From: Opitutia bacterium UBA3151
Lineage (GTDB): Bacteria; Verrucomicrobiota; Verrucomicrobiia; Opitutales; Seribacteraceae
Assembly (NCBI GenBank): GCA_002364975.1
Contig: DEYT01000048.1
Span: 492 to 7,439 of the forward strand
DNA: 6,948 nt
Direction: 5' to 3'
Shown: positions 1 through 6,874 of the stretch, in pieces
Position numbering within the stretch: the first letter of the stretch is position 1
Layout: each line of letters begins with the position of its first letter
Notes under the pieces: model-generated
What the model saw: only the letters and a program-made list of their open reading frames with translations
Told to the model about the DNA's origin: nothing
The model's database searches: none
Translations under genes and position numbers: made by a program

Positions 1-254
1 GTCGATTTGATGAAACCATGGGAAATAAGAGGAGGGAAGAAAAGGAAGGAACCACGCCTCACCGCGATCGGATCATGGTTCAAAGTCTGCACGCCCTGAC
101 CACGGAGATACAAGAGAAACTGGGAGTGTCCGTGTTGGTGTTCCTCCACCTGATCGCTTTTAGGGGTATGTCGGTGATGGGCGAAGCGCAAGATGGAGAA
201 CCCTGGTATTGAAATCCGTAGGTTTTCCAAAAATAGAGGCTGGAATTTTTTCAT
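1..254 (-). CDS. AraC-family transcriptional regulator, N-terminal cupin domain (partial, runs off left edge)
   Basis: The minus strand is open from an ATG at 254-252 to the window edge, giving 84 codons without a stop; the rest lies to the left. The peptide shows the N-terminal cupin (AraC_binding) pattern of sugar-responsive AraC regulators: His39-x-His41 with His43, Gln45, Tyr49 and the turn Gly52-Gln-Gly54 in the first half, then Gly68, the Phe-Phe-Pro-Pro run at 72-75 and His79 in the second. In this family such a domain binds the effector, and a C-terminal pair of helix-turn-helix motifs, outside this window, binds DNA. No strong Shine-Dalgarno precedes the ATG; the only other nearby ATG (259-257) hits a stop after one codon. 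It is transcribed divergently from the sugar-catabolism operon, so it is probably its regulator. A stand-alone cupin protein remains possible because the DNA-binding half is unseen. Confidence 0.82.
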   Translation of the reverse strand, partial: MKKFQPLFLENLRISIPGFSILRFAHHRHTPKSDQVEEHQHGHSQFLLYLRGQGVQTLNHDPIAVRRGSFLFFPPLISHGFIKS

Positions 255-294
255 CTCATTCAATTAAGTAGTGATAAAAAAATGTCTGAAAAAT

Positions 295-313
295 GCTAGT
301 TTGGCAAGTTTTG
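295..313. promoter_or_regulatory. Candidate operator: tandem 10-bp near-repeats
   Basis: GCTAGTTTG (295-303) is followed directly by GCAAGTTTTG (304-313), two imperfect direct copies about one helical turn apart; a third, weaker GGTTTG lies at 321-326. The pair is centred near -48 relative to the predicted start of transcription at about 352, where AraC-type activators often bind, and the promoter beside it has no evident -35 box. The site assignment is inference: the copies are short and the region is AT-rich. Confidence 0.3.
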
Positions 314-336
314 TCCTAACGGTTTGATCCATTGTC

Positions 337-345
337 TGGTATAAT
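337..345 (+). promoter_or_regulatory. Extended -10 promoter of the catabolic operon
   Basis: The sequence TGGTATAAT is a perfect extended -10 element (TGn plus TATAAT at 340-345) in the divergent intergenic region. No good -35 hexamer sits 16-18 bp upstream, as is common for extended -10 or activator-dependent promoters. Transcription would be expected to start at about 351-353, leaving only 1-3 nt before the ATG at 354, so the mRNA may be leaderless or nearly so. Confidence 0.6.
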
Positions 346-353
346 AAAATTGG

Positions 354-1439
354 ATGATTCAGGATATATCTCAACTTCAACCCGACACTGTATGGAGTGA
401 AACTGCTTGGGCACACACTCGGGAAGAGGACCTGGTGGACTACGATGCATCGCCCCGTCTTTGCATTGCTGCCCTGCTTCCTTTCAGGAATGGAGAACCG
501 GATTGGGGCAGTTTCGAGCGGATGCTAGCTTGGATGACAAACTGCGCTGATTTTTTTGGGATTAAGATCAATTTTGTCCTTAATGCCGACACCGGTTATG
601 TGTTCAATTTATCCAATGTGCTTTACGAGGAAGTAATCACACGCTTCCGCTCTCTTTATCCTTTAGAGTCTTTTATTAGCGGGGTGACCGCAGTGGAGGC
701 TTCGCCCACTGAATTTGATGCATCTTGCTATGATCATCATCTTGAAATTGCCCAAGCTCATGGCCCTTGCGAGGTAATGATTATGACTTCCCAGGCACTC
801 AACGCTTTGGACCCGGAGAGGCGAAGGAATGCCTATTTTAAAATCGCGGAAAAAATCGAAGTTCCCGCTTTAGTACATGCCCTGGAACCGGCTTTTGTGC
901 CTTGGGCCACTACCTTCGAGCCCTGGCTTTTGCACCAATTGGCAGGACATGAGAAATTTGTGGGTGGAAAAATTTCCACCCTCGATGAACCTCATTTTCT
1001 CTACTGGGCATCCATGTGCCGTGATCTCGGCCTTGATTTTATACCTCACAGTGGGGACGATTTCGGAATCGCTTCGGCGATCCGTATGGGCTTGCCCTCG
1101 CTGATTGGAGCCGGGGTATCTGCATGCCCACTTATTTGTGCGGCTAAGAAATACTGGCAGAGGCAAGGCTTTGACTCCCGGGTATACAAATTATTTGAAT
1201 CCTTTCAATCGCTTGAAGACTCGGTCTTTCGATTAGACGAGAAAGGAAGTGCGGCTGGTTATAAACACAGCACTGCAGAAATCCTTAAGATGCTCGGTGT
1301 GACTGAATCTGCTGAGATTCATCCCGATTGTACAGACCAGCGGTTGGGGGACGAGGAAGCACGGATGCGGGAGGCACTGATTCGTCCACTCCGTATGGCG
1401 GAGCGTATGAACATTCCCTTTTATTCTTTTCCCGTATGA
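354..1439 (+). CDS. Dihydrodipicolinate synthase/N-acetylneuraminate lyase-like aldolase family protein
   Basis: This is a 361-residue cytoplasmic protein with the layout of the DHDPS/NAL (class I aldolase, TIM barrel) superfamily. Near the start is a Pro-Phe-x-x-Gly-x-x-Asp-type strand (residues 43-50). A GGKIS segment puts Lys206 where the Schiff-base lysine is expected. A Ser-Gly-Asp-Asp loop (233-236) and a Gly-Ala-Gly-Val-Ser strand ending near Pro259 match the late barrel signature. The family cleaves or forms bonds next to a 2-keto acid carbonyl. The strand that usually carries the catalytic Tyr reads LVHALEP (173-179), with no Tyr, so the chemistry may differ from true DHDPS. At 361 residues it is longer than the usual roughly 300; the extra length is mostly at the C-terminus. 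An in-frame stop at 345-347 and no start codon before Met57 that spares the first strand fix ATG 354 as the start. There is no Shine-Dalgarno. It is the first gene of the operon. Its substrate is unknown. Confidence 0.78.
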   Translation: MIQDISQLQPDTVWSETAWAHTREEDLVDYDASPRLCIAALLPFRNGEPDWGSFERMLAWMTNCADFFGIKINFVLNADTGYVFNLSNVLYEEVITRFRSLYPLESFISGVTAVEASPTEFDASCYDHHLEIAQAHGPCEVMIMTSQALNALDPERRRNAYFKIAEKIEVPALVHALEPAFVPWATTFEPWLLHQLAGHEKFVGGKISTLDEPHFLYWASMCRDLGLDFIPHSGDDFGIASAIRMGLPSLIGAGVSACPLICAAKKYWQRQGFDSRVYKLFESFQSLEDSVFRLDEKGSAAGYKHSTAEILKMLGVTESAEIHPDCTDQRLGDEEARMREALIRPLRMAERMNIPFYSFPV

Positions 1440-2269
1440 GTGCTGATCCCCTAACTGATTTTTCCCGGCTTTGCGTTCATACCATTACCACAAAGGGTTG
1501 GGAACTGGAGGAAGCAGTTGATCATTACGCCGAGGTTGGAATATCCGGTATTACCGTTTGGAGACAATGGCTGGATCGTCGTAATGCTTCGCAGGCTGGA
1601 GATCGAATTCGGGCAGCAGGGCTTGAAGTCGTTTCGCTCTGCCGTGGAGGTTTTTACCCGGCAGTGGAAGAGAAGGCACGAAAGGAGTCAATTTTGGACA
1701 ACCAGCGTGCCATCGAAGATGCCGCTACCTTGGGTGCCCCACTGGTGGTTTTGGTTTGCGGGGCGGTTCCTGGTCAGTCCTTGGAGGAGTCGCGGAAGCA
1801 GATTACCGATGGAATTGCGGCAACCTTGCCCTTGGCTGAATCGGTTGGAATAAAGCTGGCGATCGAACCGTTGCACCCGATGTACGCGGATGATCGTTCC
1901 GCGATTAATTCATTGGCTTCGGCCAATGACATTTGCGACCAATTAAATCACCCCCTTGTCGGCATTGCTTTTGATGTATATCATCTTTGGTGGGATCCTG
2001 AGTTGGAAGAACAGACCCGTAGGACTGCGGAAGCAAACCGTTTCTTTGCTTATCATGTCTGTGACTGGATGACCCCGACCCATGACTTACTTAATGACCG
2101 CGGACTAATGGGGGAGGGGTGCATCGACCTGCGTGGTATTCGGGCCATGGTTGAGCAAAATGGTTTCCATGGAATGATCGAGGTGGAAGTCTTTTCCAAC
2201 CGATGGTGGAATAAACCGACCGCCGAATTTTTAAAGGCAATCCAGCACGCCTATTTACATCACACTTAA
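1436..2269 (+). CDS. Sugar phosphate isomerase/epimerase-like TIM barrel protein
   Basis: This 277-residue protein belongs to the AP-endonuclease-2/xylose-isomerase-like TIM barrel family, which includes inosose dehydratase, hydroxypyruvate isomerase and sugar epimerases; most use a divalent metal. Expected metal or catalytic residues are Glu144 in AIEPLHP, Asp180 and His183 in FDVYHLWWD, His207 in YHVCDW, and Glu251 in IEVEVFS. A MGEG loop at 225-228 is typical of the family. It lacks a signal peptide and is cytoplasmic. The start is taken as the ATG at 1436, which overlaps the previous stop as ATGA (1436-1439); the upstream TTG at 1328 would add 36 residues that only mirror the preceding gene. 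No Shine-Dalgarno is present, so translational coupling is likely. The exact reaction (isomerase, epimerase or dehydratase) cannot be told from sequence. Confidence 0.87.
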   Translation: MSADPLTDFSRLCVHTITTKGWELEEAVDHYAEVGISGITVWRQWLDRRNASQAGDRIRAAGLEVVSLCRGGFYPAVEEKARKESILDNQRAIEDAATLGAPLVVLVCGAVPGQSLEESRKQITDGIAATLPLAESVGIKLAIEPLHPMYADDRSAINSLASANDICDQLNHPLVGIAFDVYHLWWDPELEEQTRRTAEANRFFAYHVCDWMTPTHDLLNDRGLMGEGCIDLRGIRAMVEQNGFHGMIEVEVFSNRWWNKPTAEFLKAIQHAYLHHT

Positions 2270-2275
2270 CGATCT

Positions 2276-3418
2276 ATGAAAGAACATAAATTAGGAATTA
2301 TTATGAACGGGGTTACGGGTCGGATGGGTACGAATCAGCATTTGATCCGCTCGATTTGTGCCATTCGGGATCAAGGAGGTATTATGGTCTCCCCGGATGA
2401 AATCATTACGGTCGACCCCATCCTAACCGGCCGAAATGAGAACAAACTCAGGGCTCTCGCCGAAAGGACCCAGGTCAAACGTTGGACCACCAATTTAGAA
2501 GAGGCTTTAGCTGACCGGAATAACCAGATCTTTTTTGATGCCAGTTCAACGCTTCACCGTTCGCGCTTTGTGGAGATGGCAGCCCTTGCGGGCAAAGCGA
2601 TTTACTGTGAAAAGCCGACCGCAGTCACTACCGAAGAAGCCCTTCGCCTTGCCAAGCTTTGCGAAGATGCAGGGGTGAAAAACGGTGCGGTGCAGGACAA
2701 ACTCTGGCTTCCCGGGATTCGCAAGCTTAAGACTTTGATTCAGCAGGGATTTTTTGGAGATATTCTCTCCGTCCGTGGAGAATTTGGATACTGGGTATTT
2801 ACCGGGCATGATCCGGATCAGCCCGCCCAGCGCCCGAGTTGGAATTATCGAAAGGAGGACGGAGGGGGAATTATGATTGATATGCTCTGTCACTGGCGTT
2901 ATCTCGTGGATCATGTTTTTGGCCCGATCAAGAGCATATCCTGCCGGGGTGCCAGCCATATTGGTGAACGAATTGATGAACAGGGCAATCCCTACAAATG
3001 CACCGCGGATGATGCCTGTTATGCCACCATGGAATTAGAGAATGGAATCCTTTGTCAGTTTAATAGTTCCTGGACGGTGCGGGTGCGTCGGGATGATTTG
3101 TTTGTGATGCAAGTGGACGGTAGCAAAGGGTCCGCGGTGGTGAACTTGCGGGGGTGCCAGACCCAAGCTCTCGGTCTTACCCCCAAACCGGTCTGGAATC
3201 CAGATATCGAGCAACCAATCAACTTTTATGAGGGTTGGTCTGAAATGCCAGATACCACGACCTATGACAATGCTTTTAAAATCCAATGGGAACTTTTTCT
3301 CCGCCATGTTATCCTCAACGAACCCTTTCCTTTTGATTTAAGATCAGGGGCCAAGGGGGTGGAGCTAGCGGAAGTCGGAAAACAATCTTGGGAGGAAAGA
3401 AAATGGATCGATCTATAG
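2276..3418 (+). CDS. Gfo/Idh/MocA family NAD(P)-dependent oxidoreductase
   Basis: This 380-residue cytoplasmic sugar oxidoreductase carries a glycine-rich dinucleotide-binding loop near the N-terminus (GVTGRMG, 12-18), the family EKP motif at 112-114 with Lys113 as the expected catalytic lysine, and the second-domain motif GGG-x3-Asp-x3-His (196-206) supplying Asp202 and His206. Family members oxidise or reduce ring hydroxyls of sugars and inositols. The loop with Thr-Gly-Arg-Met-Gly and the following stretch resemble a distinct clade that, as I recall, also sits beside aldolase-like and isomerase genes in actinobacteria. It starts 6 nt after the preceding stop without a Shine-Dalgarno, consistent with coupling. 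Its 3' end overlaps the next gene by 16 bp and contains that gene's ribosome-binding site. The substrate is unknown; a keto-sugar or uronate derivative fits the context. Confidence 0.92.
   Translation: MKEHKLGIIMNGVTGRMGTNQHLIRSICAIRDQGGIMVSPDEIITVDPILTGRNENKLRALAERTQVKRWTTNLEEALADRNNQIFFDASSTLHRSRFVEMAALAGKAIYCEKPTAVTTEEALRLAKLCEDAGVKNGAVQDKLWLPGIRKLKTLIQQGFFGDILSVRGEFGYWVFTGHDPDQPAQRPSWNYRKEDGGGIMIDMLCHWRYLVDHVFGPIKSISCRGASHIGERIDEQGNPYKCTADDACYATMELENGILCQFNSSWTVRVRRDDLFVMQVDGSKGSAVVNLRGCQTQALGLTPKPVWNPDIEQPINFYEGWSEMPDTTTYDNAFKIQWELFLRHVILNEPFPFDLRSGAKGVELAEVGKQSWEERKWIDL
3391..3395 (+). promoter_or_regulatory. Shine-Dalgarno that sets the start of the alginate-lyase-type gene
   Basis: GGAGG lies 7 nt before the ATG at 3403, inside the last codons of the oxidoreductase gene. 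It favours ATG 3403 over the in-frame TTG at 3388, which would lie ahead of the ribosome-binding site. It is the only strong site found before a gene start in this window. Confidence 0.75.
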
Positions 3419-4596
3419 GCCGCTTCTTTAGCCTGCTTGTTTTTTGTCTTTCATTTACCGTTCCGTTGTGTGCGGAAAGAACCGACCTTAGTATAGACCT
3501 TAAGGCCTTAGAAAAGTCCAGAATTCTGACCAAGGCCAAGGTCTACCTGCAGGAAAAGCCCCGGACTGTAACCGCAGATGTTTGTGAGAGAAGTGAGGGA
3601 GACCGCCATGACTTTTATTCGGAGGGAGATTACTGGTGGCCCGACCCGGAAAACCCAGGAGGTCGTTACATCCGAAGGGATGGAGAGACCAATCCAGCCA
3701 ATTTCATTGCCCACCGGAAATCCATGATCCGTCTGAGCGATTTGATTGGTACATTAGTCTCCGCTTACCGGATTACCGGAGAGGAAAAGTATGCCGGTCA
3801 TGCAGCCCTTCACTTGAAATCTTGGTTTGTTGATGAAAAGACGAAAATGCGACCAAGCCTACTTTACGGACAGGCAATCCATGGAAGGTATTCCGGTAGA
3901 AGCATTGGAATTATAGATACCCTTCATTTGATTGAAGTCGCGCGAGGAGCCAAAATTCTCTGCCTTTCTCCTTCTTTTAAAGCTCGCGATCAAGAAGCGG
4001 TCCGGAACTGGTTTTCGGAATACCTGAATTGGATCAATACCCATGAATATGGACTGAAGGAAAAAATGCATCCGAATAATCACGGGGTTTGTTGGTCTCT
4101 GCAGGCTTCTGCCTTTGCAGATTTTACCGGGCATGAGGAAATACTCGACTGGGTTAGGACTCAGTTCAAGACGGTATACCTCGCCTCTATGATGGATGAA
4201 AACGGGGGCTTTCCTGCGGAACTTAAACGTACTAAGCCCTACGGGTATTCGCTTTTCATGATCGATGCCATGGCCGGAGTTGCTCAGATCGTATCCAACC
4301 AACAAGAGGACCTTTGGCAATTCGTAAGCCCTGAGGGGCGGAGCATGAAAAAAGGAATGGAGTTTATTTTCCCCTTTATTGTTGAGAAAGGAAAATGGCC
4401 ATACCCTCAGGATGTGATGTATTGGAATGAGTGGCCCGTACGACATCCCAGCCTCTTATTTTCTGGATTGAGACTGAAAAAAAAGTCTTATTTGGAAACT
4501 TGGAAGAAACTGGAATCTGACCCCAAAACCTATGAAGTCCTGCGCAACTTGCCCATACGTCATCCCTTGCTTTGGGTATCCCACTCTGGCGTTTAA
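3403..4596 (+). CDS. Secreted alginate lyase family protein (PF05426-like polysaccharide lyase)
   Basis: This 397-residue protein begins with a signal peptide (Arg3/Arg7, hydrophobic 8-22, likely cleavage after Ala24), so it probably acts in the periplasm or outside. The mature part resembles the (alpha/alpha)-barrel alginate lyase domain of PL5 and related families such as PL38. Visible signatures are DYWWPDPENPGG (76-87) followed by an Arg-Asp-Gly, the Asn225-Asn226-His227 motif, and Arg276 followed by Tyr280/Tyr282, matching the Asn/His, Arg and Tyr of the PL5 active site. It ends in RNLPIRHPLLW (381-391), common in this family. Such enzymes cleave uronic-acid polysaccharides by beta-elimination. 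Alginate, glucuronan or another uronate polymer are all possible; sequence alone does not decide. Its ATG overlaps the oxidoreductase gene by 16 bp, so it is co-transcribed, suggesting that the upstream enzymes handle its products. A lipoprotein is unlikely since the residues before Cys23 do not form a lipobox. Confidence 0.87.
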   Translation: MDRSIGRFFSLLVFCLSFTVPLCAERTDLSIDLKALEKSRILTKAKVYLQEKPRTVTADVCERSEGDRHDFYSEGDYWWPDPENPGGRYIRRDGETNPANFIAHRKSMIRLSDLIGTLVSAYRITGEEKYAGHAALHLKSWFVDEKTKMRPSLLYGQAIHGRYSGRSIGIIDTLHLIEVARGAKILCLSPSFKARDQEAVRNWFSEYLNWINTHEYGLKEKMHPNNHGVCWSLQASAFADFTGHEEILDWVRTQFKTVYLASMMDENGGFPAELKRTKPYGYSLFMIDAMAGVAQIVSNQQEDLWQFVSPEGRSMKKGMEFIFPFIVEKGKWPYPQDVMYWNEWPVRHPSLLFSGLRLKKKSYLETWKKLESDPKTYEVLRNLPIRHPLLWVSHSGV

Positions 4597-4608
4597 GAGC
4601 TGTGATTC

Positions 4609-4637
4609 GAGTAATCTGGGTGCAATTTTCTTTACTC
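4609..4637 (+). other. Weak inverted repeat in the gap after the lyase gene
   Basis: GAGTAA (4609-4614) pairs with TTACTC (4632-4637) across a 17-nt loop in the 116-bp gap. The stem is only 6 bp, AT-rich and has no T-run after it, so it is a poor terminator candidate. No better terminator is visible in this gap, and read-through into the next gene is possible. Confidence 0.15.
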
Positions 4638-4677
4638 TACCTAAGAGAATATTAGCATGTAAATACAACCTATTAGT

Positions 4678-4708
4678 TTGTTTCATCTCCTAAAGGCCTT
4701 ACTATATT
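4678..4708 (+). promoter_or_regulatory. Possible weak promoter for the dehydrogenase-cytochrome gene
   Basis: TTGTTT (4678-4683) and TATATT (4703-4708) are separated by 19 bp, longer than optimal. If used, transcription would start at about 4714, at the GTG itself, again giving a leaderless message. This is speculative in an AT-rich gap. Confidence 0.22.
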
Positions 4709-4712
4709 AACT

Positions 4713-6845
4713 GTGAACTGTCTGAGTTTTATTTTATTTCTTCTGTACTTGGTTTCCTCAAACTTTATTTTGGCTCAGCAAGGAGACCAGAAGGAAAAAC
4801 AAAAGGATCTTCTTTCCTCTCTAAATTGGAAAAAGTGGTCTCCTGATCCCGTTCCACTTTTCACTCCCGAAGAATCCCTTGCCCAGTTTAAAATAGCTTC
4901 AGGCTTCAAAATCGAACTGGTTGCTCACGAGCCGATGGTCAAGGATCCGGTATTTATAGAATGGGATGACGAGGGAAGAATGTGGGTGGGCGAATTACGC
5001 ACCTACATGATGGACTTGGACGGCAGTGGTGAGGATAGACGGATGAGTCGGGTGATGGTTTTAGAGGACACTGATGGTGACGGTGTGATGGATCAAGCAA
5101 CTCCTTTTTTGGAGGATATGCTAAATGTTCGAAGCATTGCCTTTGTTGACGGGGGAGTATTGGTAGTGGAAACTGGAGGGCTATGGCTTTGTAAAGATAA
5201 CGATGGAGATTTACGCTGCGACGAACGAAAGAAACTCTTTGATTTTGCCACCTCCGCTATTGATAACATTGAACATGCGGAGAATGGTCTTCATTTTGCC
5301 CTCGATAATTGGATGTATAATTCAAAATCCTCACGAAAGTTGGCATGGAGAAAAGGTAAGTTAATCGAGATGCCCGCTAAAGCCCGCGGGCAATGGGGAA
5401 TGGGATCCGATGCCTATGGTCGACTTTTCTTTAATCACAACGGACAATGGTTCGAGACGGACTGGGCGATGTATGACCGGCAGTGGCCTTCCAAGGGGGA
5501 ATCGGTCAAGGCACCCACCAACCGCGTGTTTGCGGTTCGGCCCAACACCGCCTTGAACCGGAACTACCGACCCGGTCGAATTTTAGAGGATGGTCGGGTC
5601 GCCAGTGTTACCTCGATCAGCGGTCTTGCGGTGCACAGCCATGGGGCTTACGGTAAGGACTGGGAAGGGGCGATTTTCTCCATGTCTCCGGGAACCAACA
5701 CCGTGGGTGCCTTCCTACCCGAAAAACCTTTTCCTCACTCCGACGACTACATCCACAAACTTTACCCGGATGCGATTTGGAAAGAACGTGAGTTTCTGGC
5801 CACTCCGGATGAACGGTTCCGTCCAGTTAATGCATCCATGGGCCCGGACGGATGCCTTTACCTTGCTGATTTTCACCGCGGAGTGATTCAGCACAAGCGT
5901 TTTCTCACTTCTTACCTCAGACGTCAGTCAGCGGAGCGTGAGTTGGATAAACACATTGGTCTGGGTCGAATCTATCGAGTTGTACCCGAGAATCACAATC
6001 CAGTTCCTCCTCCTACAGATTTGGTCGCTGGTCTATCTCACCCCTACCTTTGGTGGCGTTTACGTTCCCAAAAGCGGATTGTTGAAGGGAACCGTAAGGA
6101 CCTTGTGGAGGAAATCACCAAGCTGGCCGAAAATGCAAAAGCAGATCCCTATGGCAAGGTTCATGCCCTGTGGGCCCTAGTGGGTCTTGGTGCATTGCAG
6201 GAAAAAACTATTGTTCTCGCGATGGAAAACGGGCATTGGTTTGTCAGCATGACTGGTCTCCGCCTTGCGGGTGAATCCAAAGGAGTGGCTGATTTCTTTC
6301 CCGATGAATTTGTACCTGATGCCAATAAAGTCGCGGGTAGAAAGGTGGCTCCATCCGTCCTAACCTCTTATGCTAGTGCCCTTGGCCAATCAGGCTTTCC
6401 CTCTCGTGCGGTTAAAACTTATAAAGACAAGGAAGCGGACTGGGTGAAAAAAGATAAAAACCTTTTAGATGCATACAGAAAGGGACGAGATCACTATGCG
6501 GTAAGTTGTGGAGCCTGTCACCAAGCGGATGGGAAAGGACTTCCCAACATGGCTCCTACCTTGGCAAATAGTGACTGGGTAACTGGCGACTCTAAACGTT
6601 TGATCGGGGTCGCGGTTCATGGTTTAATGGGTCCAATTAAAATTAATGGCAAGCAAGTGGATGGGATACCGCCAGTAATGCCTCCTCATGGATTTATGAA
6701 AGACGAACAACTGGCATCCATTCTCACTTATGTCCGCAATGCTTGGGGCAATCGCTCTTCTTCAATTTCTACGGAGGACATCCTTGGCTACCGAAAGACC
6801 GAAGCCTCTAGGGTTGCACCTTGGACGGAAGTGGAATTTCAGTAA
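4713..6845 (+). CDS. PVC-type heme-binding CxxCH protein with N-terminal membrane-bound-dehydrogenase domain
   Basis: This 710-residue exported protein starts at GTG with a signal peptide (hydrophobic 5-20, likely cleavage after Ala21). Residues about 55-425 resemble the beta-propeller 'membrane-bound dehydrogenase' domain of Planctomycetes/Verrucomicrobia (PQQ/glucose-dehydrogenase-like), including two Asp-rich, possibly Ca-binding loops: DTDGDGVMD (119-127) and DNDGD (162-166). A short helical section (about 440-575) occupies the place of the HEAT-like repeats usual in this family. The C-terminal class I cytochrome c domain has CGACH (599-603) for covalent heme and Met656 in VMPPHG as the likely axial ligand. 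It probably oxidises a sugar or alcohol outside the cytoplasm and passes electrons to the respiratory chain; the substrate and any cofactor are unknown. Many homologues exceed 900 residues, so this is a compact member. There is no nearby Shine-Dalgarno, but GTG 4713 is the only start that keeps the whole signal peptide. Confidence 0.88.
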   Translation: MNCLSFILFLLYLVSSNFILAQQGDQKEKQKDLLSSLNWKKWSPDPVPLFTPEESLAQFKIASGFKIELVAHEPMVKDPVFIEWDDEGRMWVGELRTYMMDLDGSGEDRRMSRVMVLEDTDGDGVMDQATPFLEDMLNVRSIAFVDGGVLVVETGGLWLCKDNDGDLRCDERKKLFDFATSAIDNIEHAENGLHFALDNWMYNSKSSRKLAWRKGKLIEMPAKARGQWGMGSDAYGRLFFNHNGQWFETDWAMYDRQWPSKGESVKAPTNRVFAVRPNTALNRNYRPGRILEDGRVASVTSISGLAVHSHGAYGKDWEGAIFSMSPGTNTVGAFLPEKPFPHSDDYIHKLYPDAIWKEREFLATPDERFRPVNASMGPDGCLYLADFHRGVIQHKRFLTSYLRRQSAERELDKHIGLGRIYRVVPENHNPVPPPTDLVAGLSHPYLWWRLRSQKRIVEGNRKDLVEEITKLAENAKADPYGKVHALWALVGLGALQEKTIVLAMENGHWFVSMTGLRLAGESKGVADFFPDEFVPDANKVAGRKVAPSVLTSYASALGQSGFPSRAVKTYKDKEADWVKKDKNLLDAYRKGRDHYAVSCGACHQADGKGLPNMAPTLANSDWVTGDSKRLIGVAVHGLMGPIKINGKQVDGIPPVMPPHGFMKDEQLASILTYVRNAWGNRSSSISTEDILGYRKTEASRVAPWTEVEFQ

Positions 6846-6874
6846 AGTGCCTTTATAAATCTAATTCCCTGAAT

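Noticed and set aside
18..212. 64-residue plus-strand frame at the left edge
   Set aside because: It lies antisense to the minus-strand AraC-type cupin gene, in the same codon register, has no recognisable domain and no Shine-Dalgarno at a proper distance.
1328..1435. N-terminal extension of the isomerase-like protein from a TTG
   Set aside because: The extra 36 residues are a frame shadow of the aldolase-like gene; ATG 1436 in an ATGA overlap gives the normal family length.
2373..2386. Perfect AAGGAGGT followed by an in-frame ATG (codon 37) inside the oxidoreductase gene
   Set aside because: Starting there would delete the dinucleotide-binding loop at residues 12-18, and the spacing to the ATG is only 3 nt. 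The bases encode Gln-Gly-Gly of a conserved-looking stretch, so it is probably coincidental.
2546..2959. 137-residue minus-strand open frame
   Set aside because: Shadow of the oxidoreductase gene, with no recognisable domain.
3388..3402. TTG start for the lyase gene
   Set aside because: It precedes the Shine-Dalgarno and would add five residues before the signal peptide; ATG 3403 fits better.
3859..4446. 195-residue minus-strand open frame
   Set aside because: It is antisense to the lyase gene, which has clear family motifs; the minus frame has none.
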